DNA of 64,000 bases from Haloarcula sp. CBA1129 (GTDB lineage Archaea > Halobacteriota > Halobacteria > Halobacteriales > Haloarculaceae), in contig NZ_RKSM01000001.1 in assembly GCF_008729015.1 (NCBI RefSeq), forward strand, positions 2,666,001 through 2,730,000, read 5' to 3'. Below, piece after piece: positions 1 through 7,257 of this stretch (within the stretch, counting starts at the first letter, position 1; every line of letters starts with the position of its first letter). The notes under the pieces were generated by a model that did not search any database, had not been told where the DNA came from, and saw only the letters and a program-made list of their open reading frames with translations. The translations under genes were made by a program, and so were the position numbers.

Positions 1-474
1 ATGAAGGCTGCGAAAGGCACCGTACTGGAACTGCTGAAAGACGCCTACCAAGCCCGCGACGAGGTGGCGTTCGTCACCTTCGCCGGCGAGGGCGCAGATG
101 TGGTCCTCCCGCCGACTGACAGCGTCTCGCTGGCGGCCCGGCACCTGAAGGACCTCCCGACAGGCGACCGGACGCCACTGCCGGACGGCCTGACCGCTGC
201 CCGTGACGTGCTCGACCGAGCCGACCCGGACGCCGGCGTCGTCATCGTCGTGACCGACGGGCGGGCGAACACCGCCGACGGGAGTCCGGTCGAAGAGACC
301 GGAACCGCGGCCAAGGCGCTCGGTGAGGCGGCCGACCGAACCATTGTCGTGGATGCCGGCGACGGGAGCCGTGCCGGCCTGCTGGATGTCGTGGCCGAGG
401 AAACGAGCGCCTCGGTGGTGCCACTCGATGCGCTGACCGCGGAGCGAGTGGACGCCGTCGCTGGCGAACGATAA
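1..474 (+). CDS. ChlD/BchD-like metal-chelatase subunit, C-terminal part of VWA domain (5' truncated)
   Basis: This is the end of a chelatase AAA/VWA subunit that starts before the window. The visible 157 residues are the later two thirds of a von Willebrand A domain. They include an AAKG...LLKDAYQARDEVAFV segment, the family-typical GEGADVVLPPTDSV and LPTGDRTPLPDGL blocks, and a VVTDGRAN strand. The DxSxS metal-site motif would lie just upstream, so the first Met here is probably internal. Such subunits work with an ATPase and a CobN/ChlH-type large subunit to insert Co or Mg into a tetrapyrrole. With cobalt-uptake genes directly downstream, a cobaltochelatase partner is more likely than a magnesium one. 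That substrate is inferred from context. Confidence 0.8.
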   Translation: MKAAKGTVLELLKDAYQARDEVAFVTFAGEGADVVLPPTDSVSLAARHLKDLPTGDRTPLPDGLTAARDVLDRADPDAGVVIVVTDGRANTADGSPVEETGTAAKALGEAADRTIVVDAGDGSRAGLLDVVAEETSASVVPLDALTAERVDAVAGER

Positions 475-543
475 CCCCCCGGTGGAGCTGTATCAGGCGG
501 AAGTTTTACAATCTTACTTGTTCTTAAGACAAACGAGATTTCA

Positions 544-750
544 ATGCAGGATGACACTGACACCGCACGCGCCACGGACAGCGTGTACGACCGCATCGAA
601 CGCGCCAAAGGGGCACTGACCGGCCCACAGGTCGCCATTGCCGTTGCACTGGTGGCGGCGCTCGGCTTCACGCTACTGTTCGTGCAGGACCCGATGCTGC
701 ACGACTCACTGCACAACTTCCGACACAGCGCCGGGATCACCTGCCACTGA
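544..750 (+). CDS. cbtB: CbtB, small subunit of proposed cobalt transporter
   Basis: This 68-residue membrane protein has an acidic cytoplasmic N-terminus, a single hydrophobic helix (about residues 29-48, QVAIAVALVAALGFTLLFV) and a His-rich tail, HDSLHNFRHSAGITCH. That tail is the signature of CbtB, where the His residues are thought to bind cobalt. The stop codon overlaps the start of cbtA by one base (TGATG), so the two are translationally coupled. Cobalt uptake fits the surrounding corrin-ring genes. The gene starts 69 bp after the chelatase gene, and an AT-rich stretch (aagttttacaatcttac) could carry its own promoter. Confidence 0.85.
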   Translation: MQDDTDTARATDSVYDRIERAKGALTGPQVAIAVALVAALGFTLLFVQDPMLHDSLHNFRHSAGITCH

Positions 751-1460
751 TGGCGACTGACTACCTCGAACGCGGCGCGGTGGCCGGCGTGGCAGGTGGG
801 CTGGTCTACGGCCTCTTCGTTGCGACGGTCGGGAACAGCTTCACTGCCGGACTGGAGACGTTCGAACACAGCCACGGCGGGGGCGGTCCCGTCGTCTCGG
901 AACTCACGACGACCGTCGCGAGCATCGGCGGCGGCGTCCTCTGGGGAATCCTCTTCGGCGTCGCAGTGTTCGGGATGGCGTACTTCTTCCTCGAACCGGC
1001 GATTCCCGGCTCCGGTGCGACGAAGCGACTGGCGCTTGCGGGGGCTGGCTTCCTCACCGTCTCCGGTGCGCCGTGGCTCGTCCTCCCGCCACAGCCGCCG
1101 GGCGTCGAGCAGGCGCTTGGAACGGAGACGCGACTCGCTTGGTACGCCGGCCTGATGGCGCTGGGCGCACTGGTCGCGGTACTCGCCGGGCTCGCATACC
1201 GGCGGACGGAGCGTCGCCACACCGCAGTCAGACTCGGGGCCGCGGCGCTGCCGCTCGCACTGCTTGCAGTTCCTGTCGTACTCGCACCAGCGAACCCGGT
1301 CCACGGCGACGTGCCCGCCGCGTTGGTCGCAGCCTATCGCTGGACGGTCGTGTTCGGCCAGTTGCTGCTGTGGGCCACGATTGCTGGTGTTCACGCATGG
1401 CTCGGAGACGGCGATACCCCAGCCATGGACGACTTGGACTATCCCGCGACGGCAGACTGA
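750..1460 (+). CDS. cbtA: CbtA, multi-pass subunit of proposed cobalt transporter
   Basis: This 236-residue polytopic protein has about five to six hydrophobic segments (roughly residues 9-30, 55-78, 90-108, 125-146, 160-180 and 193-215). It has a histidine-containing loop HSHGGGG near residue 41, and the PWLVLPPQPPG motif between helices is characteristic of CbtA. Together with CbtB it is proposed to move Co2+ for cobalamin synthesis, an assignment that rests on genomic association in the family. It overlaps cbtB by one base. Its stop lies 12 bp from the stop of the convergent coiled-coil gene, so transcription from the two strands meets here. Confidence 0.85.
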   Translation: MATDYLERGAVAGVAGGLVYGLFVATVGNSFTAGLETFEHSHGGGGPVVSELTTTVASIGGGVLWGILFGVAVFGMAYFFLEPAIPGSGATKRLALAGAGFLTVSGAPWLVLPPQPPGVEQALGTETRLAWYAGLMALGALVAVLAGLAYRRTERRHTAVRLGAAALPLALLAVPVVLAPANPVHGDVPAALVAAYRWTVVFGQLLLWATIAGVHAWLGDGDTPAMDDLDYPATAD

Positions 1461-1472
1461 CGACGACGCGAC

Positions 1473-2159
1473 TCAGATTTTTCCGGCAACCGTCCCGAGG
1501 TTCAGTGCCAGCCCGACGATAGCGACGACGGCGGCAATAGCGAGGTCCGCCGTCGTCCCGCCGACACTAAACGGGGCTGTGCCGGCCGATACCAGCGCGC
1601 TGAACCCGATGCCAGCGACGACGAGCGCCACGCCGGCCAGTCCGACGAGCATCGTCCCGGTCGGACCGAACTGACCGGCCGACCGGGTCGCCTCGTACCG
1701 GTCCAGTGCGTTGTGCATCGTCTCCGTGACCGACTCCTCTACGTCCGCCATCTGCCCCGAAAGGTAGGTGTTCAGCGTCTCCTCGTGCTCGTCGAGCTCC
1801 GCGGCGCGCTCGGACAATTGGGCATCGTACTCCGTCAGTTCGGCCTCGCGCTCGTCGAGATCGGTCTCCCGGTCGTCGAGGGCGGCTTCGCGTTCGTCGA
1901 GTTGGTACTCCCGCTCGTCCAGTTCCGTCTCTCGCCGGTTCAGTTCCTCCTCCCGAGCGTCGACCTTCTCTTCACGCCGGTCGAGTTCCGCACTCCGCTG
2001 GTCGAGACCCATCTCCCGCTCGTTGAGCCGACGCTGCATCTGCGCGAACTCCCGCTCGCGCTCGGTTGGGTGGTCATCGGTAGCGGCGCTGTCGTCGTCG
2101 ACATCGGCGTCCGCATCGGCCGGTGCATCTTCGTGGTCCGCGTCTGTGTCATTAGCCAT
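1473..2159 (-). CDS. Coiled-coil membrane protein with Glu/Arg-rich heptad repeats
   Basis: The function is unknown. The 228 residues divide into an acidic, disordered N-terminus (1-33), a long Leu/Arg/Glu heptad array (about 36-135, repeating units such as ELDEREAALDDRE), a short amphipathic stretch, and two C-terminal hydrophobic helices (about 168-188 and 200-224). The architecture suggests a membrane-anchored rod or scaffold facing the cytoplasm. It lies at the end of the cobalamin region on the same strand as the cbi genes, but 148 bp separate it from the beta-propeller gene downstream, so operon membership is uncertain. The highly regular repeats may have expanded by slippage. Confidence 0.75.
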   Translation of the reverse strand: MANDTDADHEDAPADADADVDDDSAATDDHPTEREREFAQMQRRLNEREMGLDQRSAELDRREEKVDAREEELNRRETELDEREYQLDEREAALDDRETDLDEREAELTEYDAQLSERAAELDEHEETLNTYLSGQMADVEESVTETMHNALDRYEATRSAGQFGPTGTMLVGLAGVALVVAGIGFSALVSAGTAPFSVGGTTADLAIAAVVAIVGLALNLGTVAGKI

Positions 2160-2307
2160 GGTCGGCTCCCATGTCGAGGCACTACGGCTAGCAAACGGTT
2201 AGTTTGATACCACATAACACAGTAACCGCAGCCAAACCGACGAAATCACGTCCGAGAGAGGATCAGCAGAACAGGCAGCTATTGGGCCAGATCGCTGTGG
2301 CAACGCG

Positions 2308-3579
2308 TCAACAGCGCGGCTGGGCCATCTCGTTCTCGATTCCGACTCGATGCAACCGGTACGTGCCGCGCTCGCGGCCCTCGTCGTGGTAGACGACCGG
2401 TTCCTCGACGGCGACGGCAGTACCGTCCGCGACTGCGGCCGCTGTCACGACGCCGTCGGTGTCGAGCGTACCGACAGGGCCGTCGACGACATCGAACAAC
2501 CGCAGGGCGTGGTCGTCGGCGTCGCGGTCCCGGAAGTTCTGTGCGCCGGGAACGGCCAGCAGCGAGCCGTCGGTCCCCAGCCCGCTGGCGAAGCCGCCGA
2601 CGGGCGCGTCCCAGCGGCGGTCGCCGTCGGGCGAGACGCCAGTTGCGGTGTGTTCCCGGGGATGACGAGCCTCAGTCTCGCGGCCCTCCTCGGGGTAGGT
2701 GTTGCCGGTGACGAACACCGCGCCCTCGGCCGTCGCGTGGACGTGATTGGGGTAGGCATAGACGGTGTCCCCGCCCACGTCGGTCGGCGTCGCAAGCGGG
2801 ACGCGCCAGCGCTCCCGGCCGCCGCTGTCGAGCCGGTAGCCACAGTAGTCGCCGTGGCTGGAGACGACAACGCCGTCGGCAAGCAGGGCCACATCGCCGA
2901 CGCGGCGCTGGCCGTCGGTCCCGGGGTCCCACATCCAGCGCGGGTCGCCGTCGTTGGCGTCGAGGACGACGAGGCCGTGCTGGTGGTCGCCGGGGCAGCG
3001 GTTGTACGCGACGGCGACGCGACCGTCGTCGGCGTCGAGCGATATCGGTGAGCCGTCGGTCCGGTAGGTCCACTCGACGGTTCCATCGGGCGTGAACGCG
3101 TACACGACGCTCTCGAAGTGGCGCTGGTCGGTCCCGTTGTCGTCGGTCCGGCGCTCGTACCGTCGGGCGGCAGCGTACAGGCGGTCGCCGTCAGTGGCGA
3201 GACTCGCGACGAAGGGGAGCAGGAAGCGGGTGTTTTGCTGTGGCTCGCCGAGGTCCGCCCTGCTTTCGTACCGCCAGCGCAGGCCCCCGTCAGCGTCGTG
3301 ACAACGGATCTCGCCGCGTGCGCTGCGTTCGCCGACAACGAAGCCGCCGTCGAACGGCACTGCCCCGACGACGCTGGGGTCGCCATCCGTGTCGTATTGC
3401 CATCGATGACGTTGCGGGTCGGCGTCCGTCGATACGTCGAACGCCCGAAGATTCCCATCAGCGGTCCCGACGACTGCCAGCCCGTCGGTCAGCGTCACTG
3501 CGGAGCGGCGGCCCTGATGACGCGAGCGGGCCGGGGGTATCTCACCGAGCGACGCGGTCCATCCGCGCTGGCTACTCAT
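2308..3579 (-). CDS. PQQ/BamB-type beta-propeller protein, last gene of cbi operon
   Basis: This 423-residue protein is built from repeated beta-propeller blades. Short strands end in DG or W motifs such as GLAVVGTADGNLRAFD, GTVEWTYRTDG and GLVVLDANDGDPRWMWD. There is no visible signal peptide, so it is probably cytoplasmic. The ATG at 3579 is chosen because it overlaps the end of the DUF3209 gene by 8 bases, and the in-frame extension further upstream is shadow coding. It is the last gene of the cbiH1-to-propeller operon. No enzymatic residues can be assigned. A scaffold or sensor role in corrin synthesis is only inferred from linkage. Confidence 0.75.
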   Translation of the reverse strand: MSSQRGWTASLGEIPPARSRHQGRRSAVTLTDGLAVVGTADGNLRAFDVSTDADPQRHRWQYDTDGDPSVVGAVPFDGGFVVGERSARGEIRCHDADGGLRWRYESRADLGEPQQNTRFLLPFVASLATDGDRLYAAARRYERRTDDNGTDQRHFESVVYAFTPDGTVEWTYRTDGSPISLDADDGRVAVAYNRCPGDHQHGLVVLDANDGDPRWMWDPGTDGQRRVGDVALLADGVVVSSHGDYCGYRLDSGGRERWRVPLATPTDVGGDTVYAYPNHVHATAEGAVFVTGNTYPEEGRETEARHPREHTATGVSPDGDRRWDAPVGGFASGLGTDGSLLAVPGAQNFRDRDADDHALRLFDVVDGPVGTLDTDGVVTAAAVADGTAVAVEEPVVYHDEGRERGTYRLHRVGIENEMAQPRC

Positions 3580-3943
3580 CGACAGGGAACGCCTCGTGGA
3601 GGACGTCGTGGGCCTCACCGAGACCACTGAGAACGTCCTCGCCCTGCATGGTGATGCGCGACACCGCCCGCTCGGCGTCGCGGACTGCAACAAGTCGGCC
3701 CCGGAGGTAGTCGTACTCGGGGTCGTCCTCGTCGGTCGCGGCGATTTCCTCTTCGAGGTCTACGAGCGCCGCGTCGAGGTGGCGCTCGATCCCGGCGAGC
3801 GTCTCCGCGCCGGCAAGGGCCTCTATCGGGCCGGTCATGTGGCCCTCCAGCTCCTGTTCCGCGTGCTGGCGCGCGTGGTCGTCTTCGGTACCGAGAACGT
3901 TCATGAGGCCCAGTCGAAGGGCCTCGATTTCGTAGCAGCTCAT
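3572..3943 (-). CDS. DUF3209 family protein of the cobalamin operon
   Basis: This 123-residue acidic helical protein begins MSCYEIEALRLGLMNVLG, which I recognise as the DUF3209 family seen in cobalamin clusters. The single Cys at position 3 and the conserved EIEALRLGLMNVLG helix are the notable features. The rest is predicted helical bundle with many Asp and Glu. It lies 30 bp after cbiX and overlaps the propeller gene by 8 bases, so it is co-transcribed with corrin genes. The biochemical role is unknown. Confidence 0.75.
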   Translation of the reverse strand: MSCYEIEALRLGLMNVLGTEDDHARQHAEQELEGHMTGPIEALAGAETLAGIERHLDAALVDLEEEIAATDEDDPEYDYLRGRLVAVRDAERAVSRITMQGEDVLSGLGEAHDVLHEAFPVDE

Positions 3944-3973
3944 TGTGTGTCGTAGTGTTGTAGGGGTGTATTC

Positions 3974-5197
3974 TCAAAGGGTCTGGTCGACGAGTTCGCT
4001 CACGATGCGGTCCCGATCCAAGTGCGAGGACACAATCTCGTCAGCATCCTCGTCTTCGACGCCGCCGTACCAGACGCCGTCGGGGTAGACGGCGACCATC
4101 GGCCCCTCGCCACAGCGACCGAGACACGACGACCGTGTGATGCGGGCGTCGCACTGGTCGCTATCGCGGGCGGCCTGACGCAGTCGTTCGAGGACCGCCG
4201 GCGCGCCGTCCTGTGCACAGGTCTGGTTCGTGCAGACGGCGACGTGTTTCTCGGGGGCGTCGTGGACGTGCGGGTCGTCGTCGACGTTCTCGCGGTCGGC
4301 GTGTTCGGCCTGATGGGTCAGCGCCCGCAGCATCGCGCGAGCGCCGCCCTGATCCTCCTCGTAGCCGTCGAGTTCGACCTTGTACTTGCAGGTGTCACAG
4401 GACATCTCGACGCTCCCGGTGCGGGCTTCCTGCCAGCGGTCGCCGAGCACGTCGAGCAGACGGGTGTCAGTCCCGAGCGGCTCGCCCGGCGCGGCGTCGA
4501 CGTATGGGTATTCCTCGTCAAACTCGCGTGCGCCGTCCTTGATGCGGCCGGTCAGCACGCCGTCGCCGAGCATGTACGGAATCACGACGACGGCATCGGG
4601 TCGGGTCTTCGCGATGTCGTGGAGCGTATCGTCCAGCAGTGGCTCGGTGACGCCGATGAATGAAGCCTCCACGCGGTCGAACTCGCGGCCCTCGTACAGG
4701 AGCCGGGCAAGCTTGTGGACATCGGCGTTGGCGTCCGGGTCGCTGGAGCCGCGGGCACAGACGACGGCGGCCACCTCGTCCTCTTCGCGGTCGACGCCCA
4801 GTTCGGCCTCGACAGCGGCCGCGCGGTCGTCCAGCAGGTCGAGCAGTGCCGGGTGGACGCCCAGATGTGCGCCGTTGTTGATCGTCAGCTCGGGGTGGGC
4901 CTCGCGGGCCTGCTCGACGGCCAGCGGCACGTCGTTTTTCACGTGGCTGGCGGCGAACAGCGAAAGGTGGACCACCGACACTTCCGAGACTGCCCCGGCC
5001 AGCCCCGCGATGGCCTCGTCGATGGCCGGCTCTGCGAGTTCGAGGAAGGCGGCATCAACGGGAATCCCCAGCCGTCCCTCAAGCTCGACTGCGAGCTCGC
5101 GGACCTGTTCGTTGGACTTCTCGCGGCGGGAGCCGTGGCCAGCCAGCAACACTGCTTCGTCGTTGAGTGTCTTCGGAGCAGTGGTAGCTTCGCTCAT
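3974..5197 (-). CDS. cbiX: CbiX sirohydrochlorin cobaltochelatase, two chelatase domains fused to a [2Fe-2S] domain
   Basis: The predicted activity is insertion of Co2+ into sirohydrochlorin or factor II in the early-cobalt cobalamin route. Of 407 residues, 13-125 form the first chelatase domain, with LLAGHGSR and the putative metal-ligand His21. Residues 142-258 form a second, more diverged chelatase domain starting AAVVCARGSS. A CxxC pair (C267, C270) follows. Residues 318-400 resemble a thioredoxin-like [2Fe-2S] ferredoxin with C322, C327, C358 and C362 (CX4C...CX3C). The start overlaps the stop of the preceding gene by 4 bases (ATGA). Internal duplication plus the redox domain differs from the short archaeal CbiX of about 130 residues. 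Confidence 0.9.
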   Translation of the reverse strand: MSEATTAPKTLNDEAVLLAGHGSRREKSNEQVRELAVELEGRLGIPVDAAFLELAEPAIDEAIAGLAGAVSEVSVVHLSLFAASHVKNDVPLAVEQAREAHPELTINNGAHLGVHPALLDLLDDRAAAVEAELGVDREEDEVAAVVCARGSSDPDANADVHKLARLLYEGREFDRVEASFIGVTEPLLDDTLHDIAKTRPDAVVVIPYMLGDGVLTGRIKDGAREFDEEYPYVDAAPGEPLGTDTRLLDVLGDRWQEARTGSVEMSCDTCKYKVELDGYEEDQGGARAMLRALTHQAEHADRENVDDDPHVHDAPEKHVAVCTNQTCAQDGAPAVLERLRQAARDSDQCDARITRSSCLGRCGEGPMVAVYPDGVWYGGVEDEDADEIVSSHLDRDRIVSELVDQTL

Positions 5198-5859
5198 CGT
5201 TCTCGGACTCGTTCGACGCTTTTCCGGAGCTTGCGCCGCCGGCTCGGCGCGAACAGCCCCGTCTCCTCGCTGCCCTCGTACAGCCAGTCGCCGAGGGCAG
5301 GTGCCGCGTCGTCGTCGACGCCGAACCAGTAGCCCGACGAGGTCTCCGAGAGGTCGTCGTAGGGCGCCTCGACCGGACAGCGGTCCAGCAGCGTCTGCAC
5401 CGTCCGAAGCAGGCGCTCGTCTTCGTGGACGAATGAGATGCCGACCGCGTTGTCGTCGGACTTGAAACAGACGGTGCCACAGCCTTCGAGCAAGCCCCGG
5501 AGGAGCTGGCGGTCGTAGTCGGCCAGCGCGTCGAAGCGATAGCCGCCCGAGTCGCCGTCGAACGGCAGGCCAAGCGCTGCACTGGCGCGGTCGGCGAGGC
5601 CACCGACGACCTGCACCGTGAACTCCTCCTCTTGGCGGGTAATCGAAGTGTCGTGAGCGTAGGCCCGCTCGACGATGCGGCGGTCGGCCCGCTCGGCCCC
5701 GGCAACGGACGCGAGCCGCCGAGCAGCCGTCTCATCATTGGTACGGACGGTGACACAGCCGTCCTCGCACTCGCCGTCGCCGGCGACTCGCCCCCAGAAA
5801 TACGCCGTCTCGGGATGGGCGGCGAGCATGTCGTTCGGCGCGCCGGTTTCGACGCTCAT
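5194..5859 (-). CDS. LAGLIDADG homing-endonuclease-derived protein in cbi operon, probably catalytically dead
   Basis: The 221 residues show a two-repeat LAGLIDADG fold. Helix 1 is YFWGRVAGDGE (20-30), with acidic D28 retained. Helix 2 is LLRGLLEGCGTV (119-130), where C127 stands at the normal catalytic Asp. After each helix come beta strands (CVTVRTNDETAARRL; CFKSDDNAVGISF). The C-terminus LGDWLYEGSEETGL...RRRKLRK matches the WLY...RK tail typical of these endonucleases. No intein splice motifs flank it. It overlaps both neighbours by 4 bases, so it is an integral operon member rather than a mobile gene. The role in cobalamin synthesis is unknown. The fold assignment comes from motif reading, not a profile search. 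Confidence 0.75.
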   Translation of the reverse strand: MSVETGAPNDMLAAHPETAYFWGRVAGDGECEDGCVTVRTNDETAARRLASVAGAERADRRIVERAYAHDTSITRQEEEFTVQVVGGLADRASAALGLPFDGDSGGYRFDALADYDRQLLRGLLEGCGTVCFKSDDNAVGISFVHEDERLLRTVQTLLDRCPVEAPYDDLSETSSGYWFGVDDDAAPALGDWLYEGSEETGLFAPSRRRKLRKSVERVRER

Positions 5860-6152
5860 GGCTGGACCTCCTCTGTATCGCCACCGGAGGCGGCATCTGC
5901 CGCCACGTCCTCCTCAACGGATTCCACGTGAATCGCGTCCAGCGGACAGGCTGCAGCGGCCTGCTCGGCGTCGTCACGGCGGTCGTCGTCGAACCTCGCC
6001 GCAACGGTGTGGGCGTCGTCGACCTCCAGTTCGGTCGGCCCGTCAGTGTCGAGGGTCGCCAGCCCCTCACCGTCCTCGGCGAAGCGCCCGTCGCGGACGA
6101 GACAGGCGAACACGCCGTCGCAGGCGTCGCGGTCGATGGTGATTCGGTACAT
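5856..6152 (-). CDS. Small ferredoxin, probably [3Fe-4S]
   Basis: The 98 residues show a ferredoxin-like pattern with only three cysteines, C11 and C17 (CX5C) plus C69 in the ACPLDAI motif. This is the ligand set expected for a [3Fe-4S] cluster. The C-terminal tail is acidic. It overlaps cbiH2 by one base and the LAGLIDADG-like gene by four, so it is tightly coupled to corrin enzymes. It may donate electrons for ring contraction at C-20/C-17 or for a cobalt or precorrin-6 reduction step. That partner assignment is inference from gene order. Confidence 0.8.
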   Translation of the reverse strand: MYRITIDRDACDGVFACLVRDGRFAEDGEGLATLDTDGPTELEVDDAHTVAARFDDDRRDDAEQAAAACPLDAIHVESVEEDVAADAASGGDTEEVQP

Positions 6153-7255
6153 TAGTAGTCGTACTTGGTCTCGTAGCCCCGCGGCGTCACCATCCGGTCG
6201 TCCCAGACGTAGGTGTCCTCGTTGCCCACGAGCAGGGTGGTAGTCATGTCGACGAGGTCGGTTTCGCCCAGTTCGGGCAGGTCGCCGAGTTCGACGATTT
6301 CGACCTGTTCGTCCTCGCGGCCGGCGGCGTGGACGACACCGACCGGCGTCTCGGGGTCGCGGTGTTCCAAGAGGATTTCACAGCACTTCTCGTAGTTGTC
6401 CCGGCGCTTGCGGCTCCATGGGTTGTAGATGGTGATAGTGAACCCCTCCTTGGCGGCGGCGTGGAGCCGCGACTCGATGGTCGGCATATCCGTGAGGTGG
6501 TCCGACAGCGAGATGGAGACGGTGTCGTTGACCAGCGGCGCGCCCACGCGGGCCGCACAGGACTGGGCGGCCGGAACGCCCGGCACCACGTCGAAGTCCA
6601 GCATCGTCGCCGTCGCGCCCTTCGATTCGATGATCTCCAGTGCGAGGCCGGCCAGCGCGTACACGTTCGGGTCGCCGCTGCCGATGATGGCCACGTCGTT
6701 GCCCGCCAGCGCGCGGTCGATGGCCTCCTCGGTTCGGGACACCTCGCCACACATCGGCGTGTTGTAGATGTCCTCGGCGGCGTCGGTCACTTCGTCGGGC
6801 AGCAGTTCGACGTAGGTCGTGTAGCCGACGATATGCTCGGCGTCCAGCAGCGCGGAGCGGGCGCGGGCGGTCATCCCCTCTGGCTGGCCGGGGCCAAGAC
6901 CCACGGCGATGAGCTGGCCCGGCTCGGCATCGAAGTCGTCGACAGTCGCACCGACTTCCTCCTCGTCGTCCGATTCGCTGGACGATGAGGACGCACCGCA
7001 GGAACTGCTGCTGGATGACGACGAGGAGTCGGACGAGGACGCCCCACACTTCGACGCCGTATCGTCGCCTGTGTCCGGCGTCGTTTCTGTGGACGAGCTT
7101 GCCGAGCTTGCGCCGCATTTGGAGCCGGTGTCGGGCCCCGCTTCCGCTTCGCTCGCGGCGTTGCCGCTCGCGCTTTCCGAGGCGCTTCGCGCCTCGCTTG
7201 CGCCGCATTTCGATTCCGTCTCTGTACTCGCGTCGGTGGTGTTGTCAGTGCTCAT
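6152..7255 (-). CDS. cbiH2: CbiH2, precorrin-3B/cobalt-factor III C17-methyltransferase with Cys-Ser-rich N-terminal extension
   Basis: This is a SAM-dependent methyltransferase of the tetrapyrrole family. Residues about 113-360 carry VGLGPGQPEGMT (SAM loop), GSGDPNVYALAG, VVPGVPAAQSCAA, ISLSDHLTDM and IYNPWSRKRRDNY, the CbiH/CobJ signatures for C17 methylation and ring contraction. Residues 1-110 form an unusual low-complexity extension with KCGAS at 16-20, 46-50 and 69-73 and SCGAS at 85-89, separated by Ser/Thr/Asp. The four spaced cysteines could bind iron-sulfur or cobalt. It starts 2 bp after the cbiH1 stop codon and overlaps the ferredoxin gene by one base. It is a paralogue of cbiH1 next door. 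Confidence 0.9.
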   Translation of the reverse strand: MSTDNTTDASTETESKCGASEARSASESASGNAASEAEAGPDTGSKCGASSASSSTETTPDTGDDTASKCGASSSDSSSSSSSSSCGASSSSSESDDEEEVGATVDDFDAEPGQLIAVGLGPGQPEGMTARARSALLDAEHIVGYTTYVELLPDEVTDAAEDIYNTPMCGEVSRTEEAIDRALAGNDVAIIGSGDPNVYALAGLALEIIESKGATATMLDFDVVPGVPAAQSCAARVGAPLVNDTVSISLSDHLTDMPTIESRLHAAAKEGFTITIYNPWSRKRRDNYEKCCEILLEHRDPETPVGVVHAAGREDEQVEIVELGDLPELGETDLVDMTTTLLVGNEDTYVWDDRMVTPRGYETKYDY

Positions 7256-7257
7256 TA

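Noticed and set aside
475-543. Cobalamin riboswitch upstream of cbtB
   Set aside because: Only 69 bp are available and no B12-box-like sequence is visible.
45-1394. Long open frame of about 449 codons on the minus strand
   Set aside because: It is antisense to the ChlD-like, cbtB and cbtA genes; its translation is Arg/Ser-rich low complexity typical of shadow frames in GC-rich DNA.
1800-2040. Possible CRISPR-like short repeats
   Set aside because: The repeated units encode heptads of the coiled-coil protein; no fixed-length repeat and unique spacer pattern is present anywhere in the window.
3580-3693. 38-codon N-terminal extension of the beta-propeller gene
   Set aside because: Overlaps the DUF3209 gene by over 100 bases and is Arg/Ser-rich; the ATG at 3579 gives the usual short overlap.
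5194-5859. Active homing endonuclease or intein remnant
   Set aside because: No intein splice motifs or host-gene interruption, one catalytic acid replaced by Cys, and operon-style overlaps with both neighbours.
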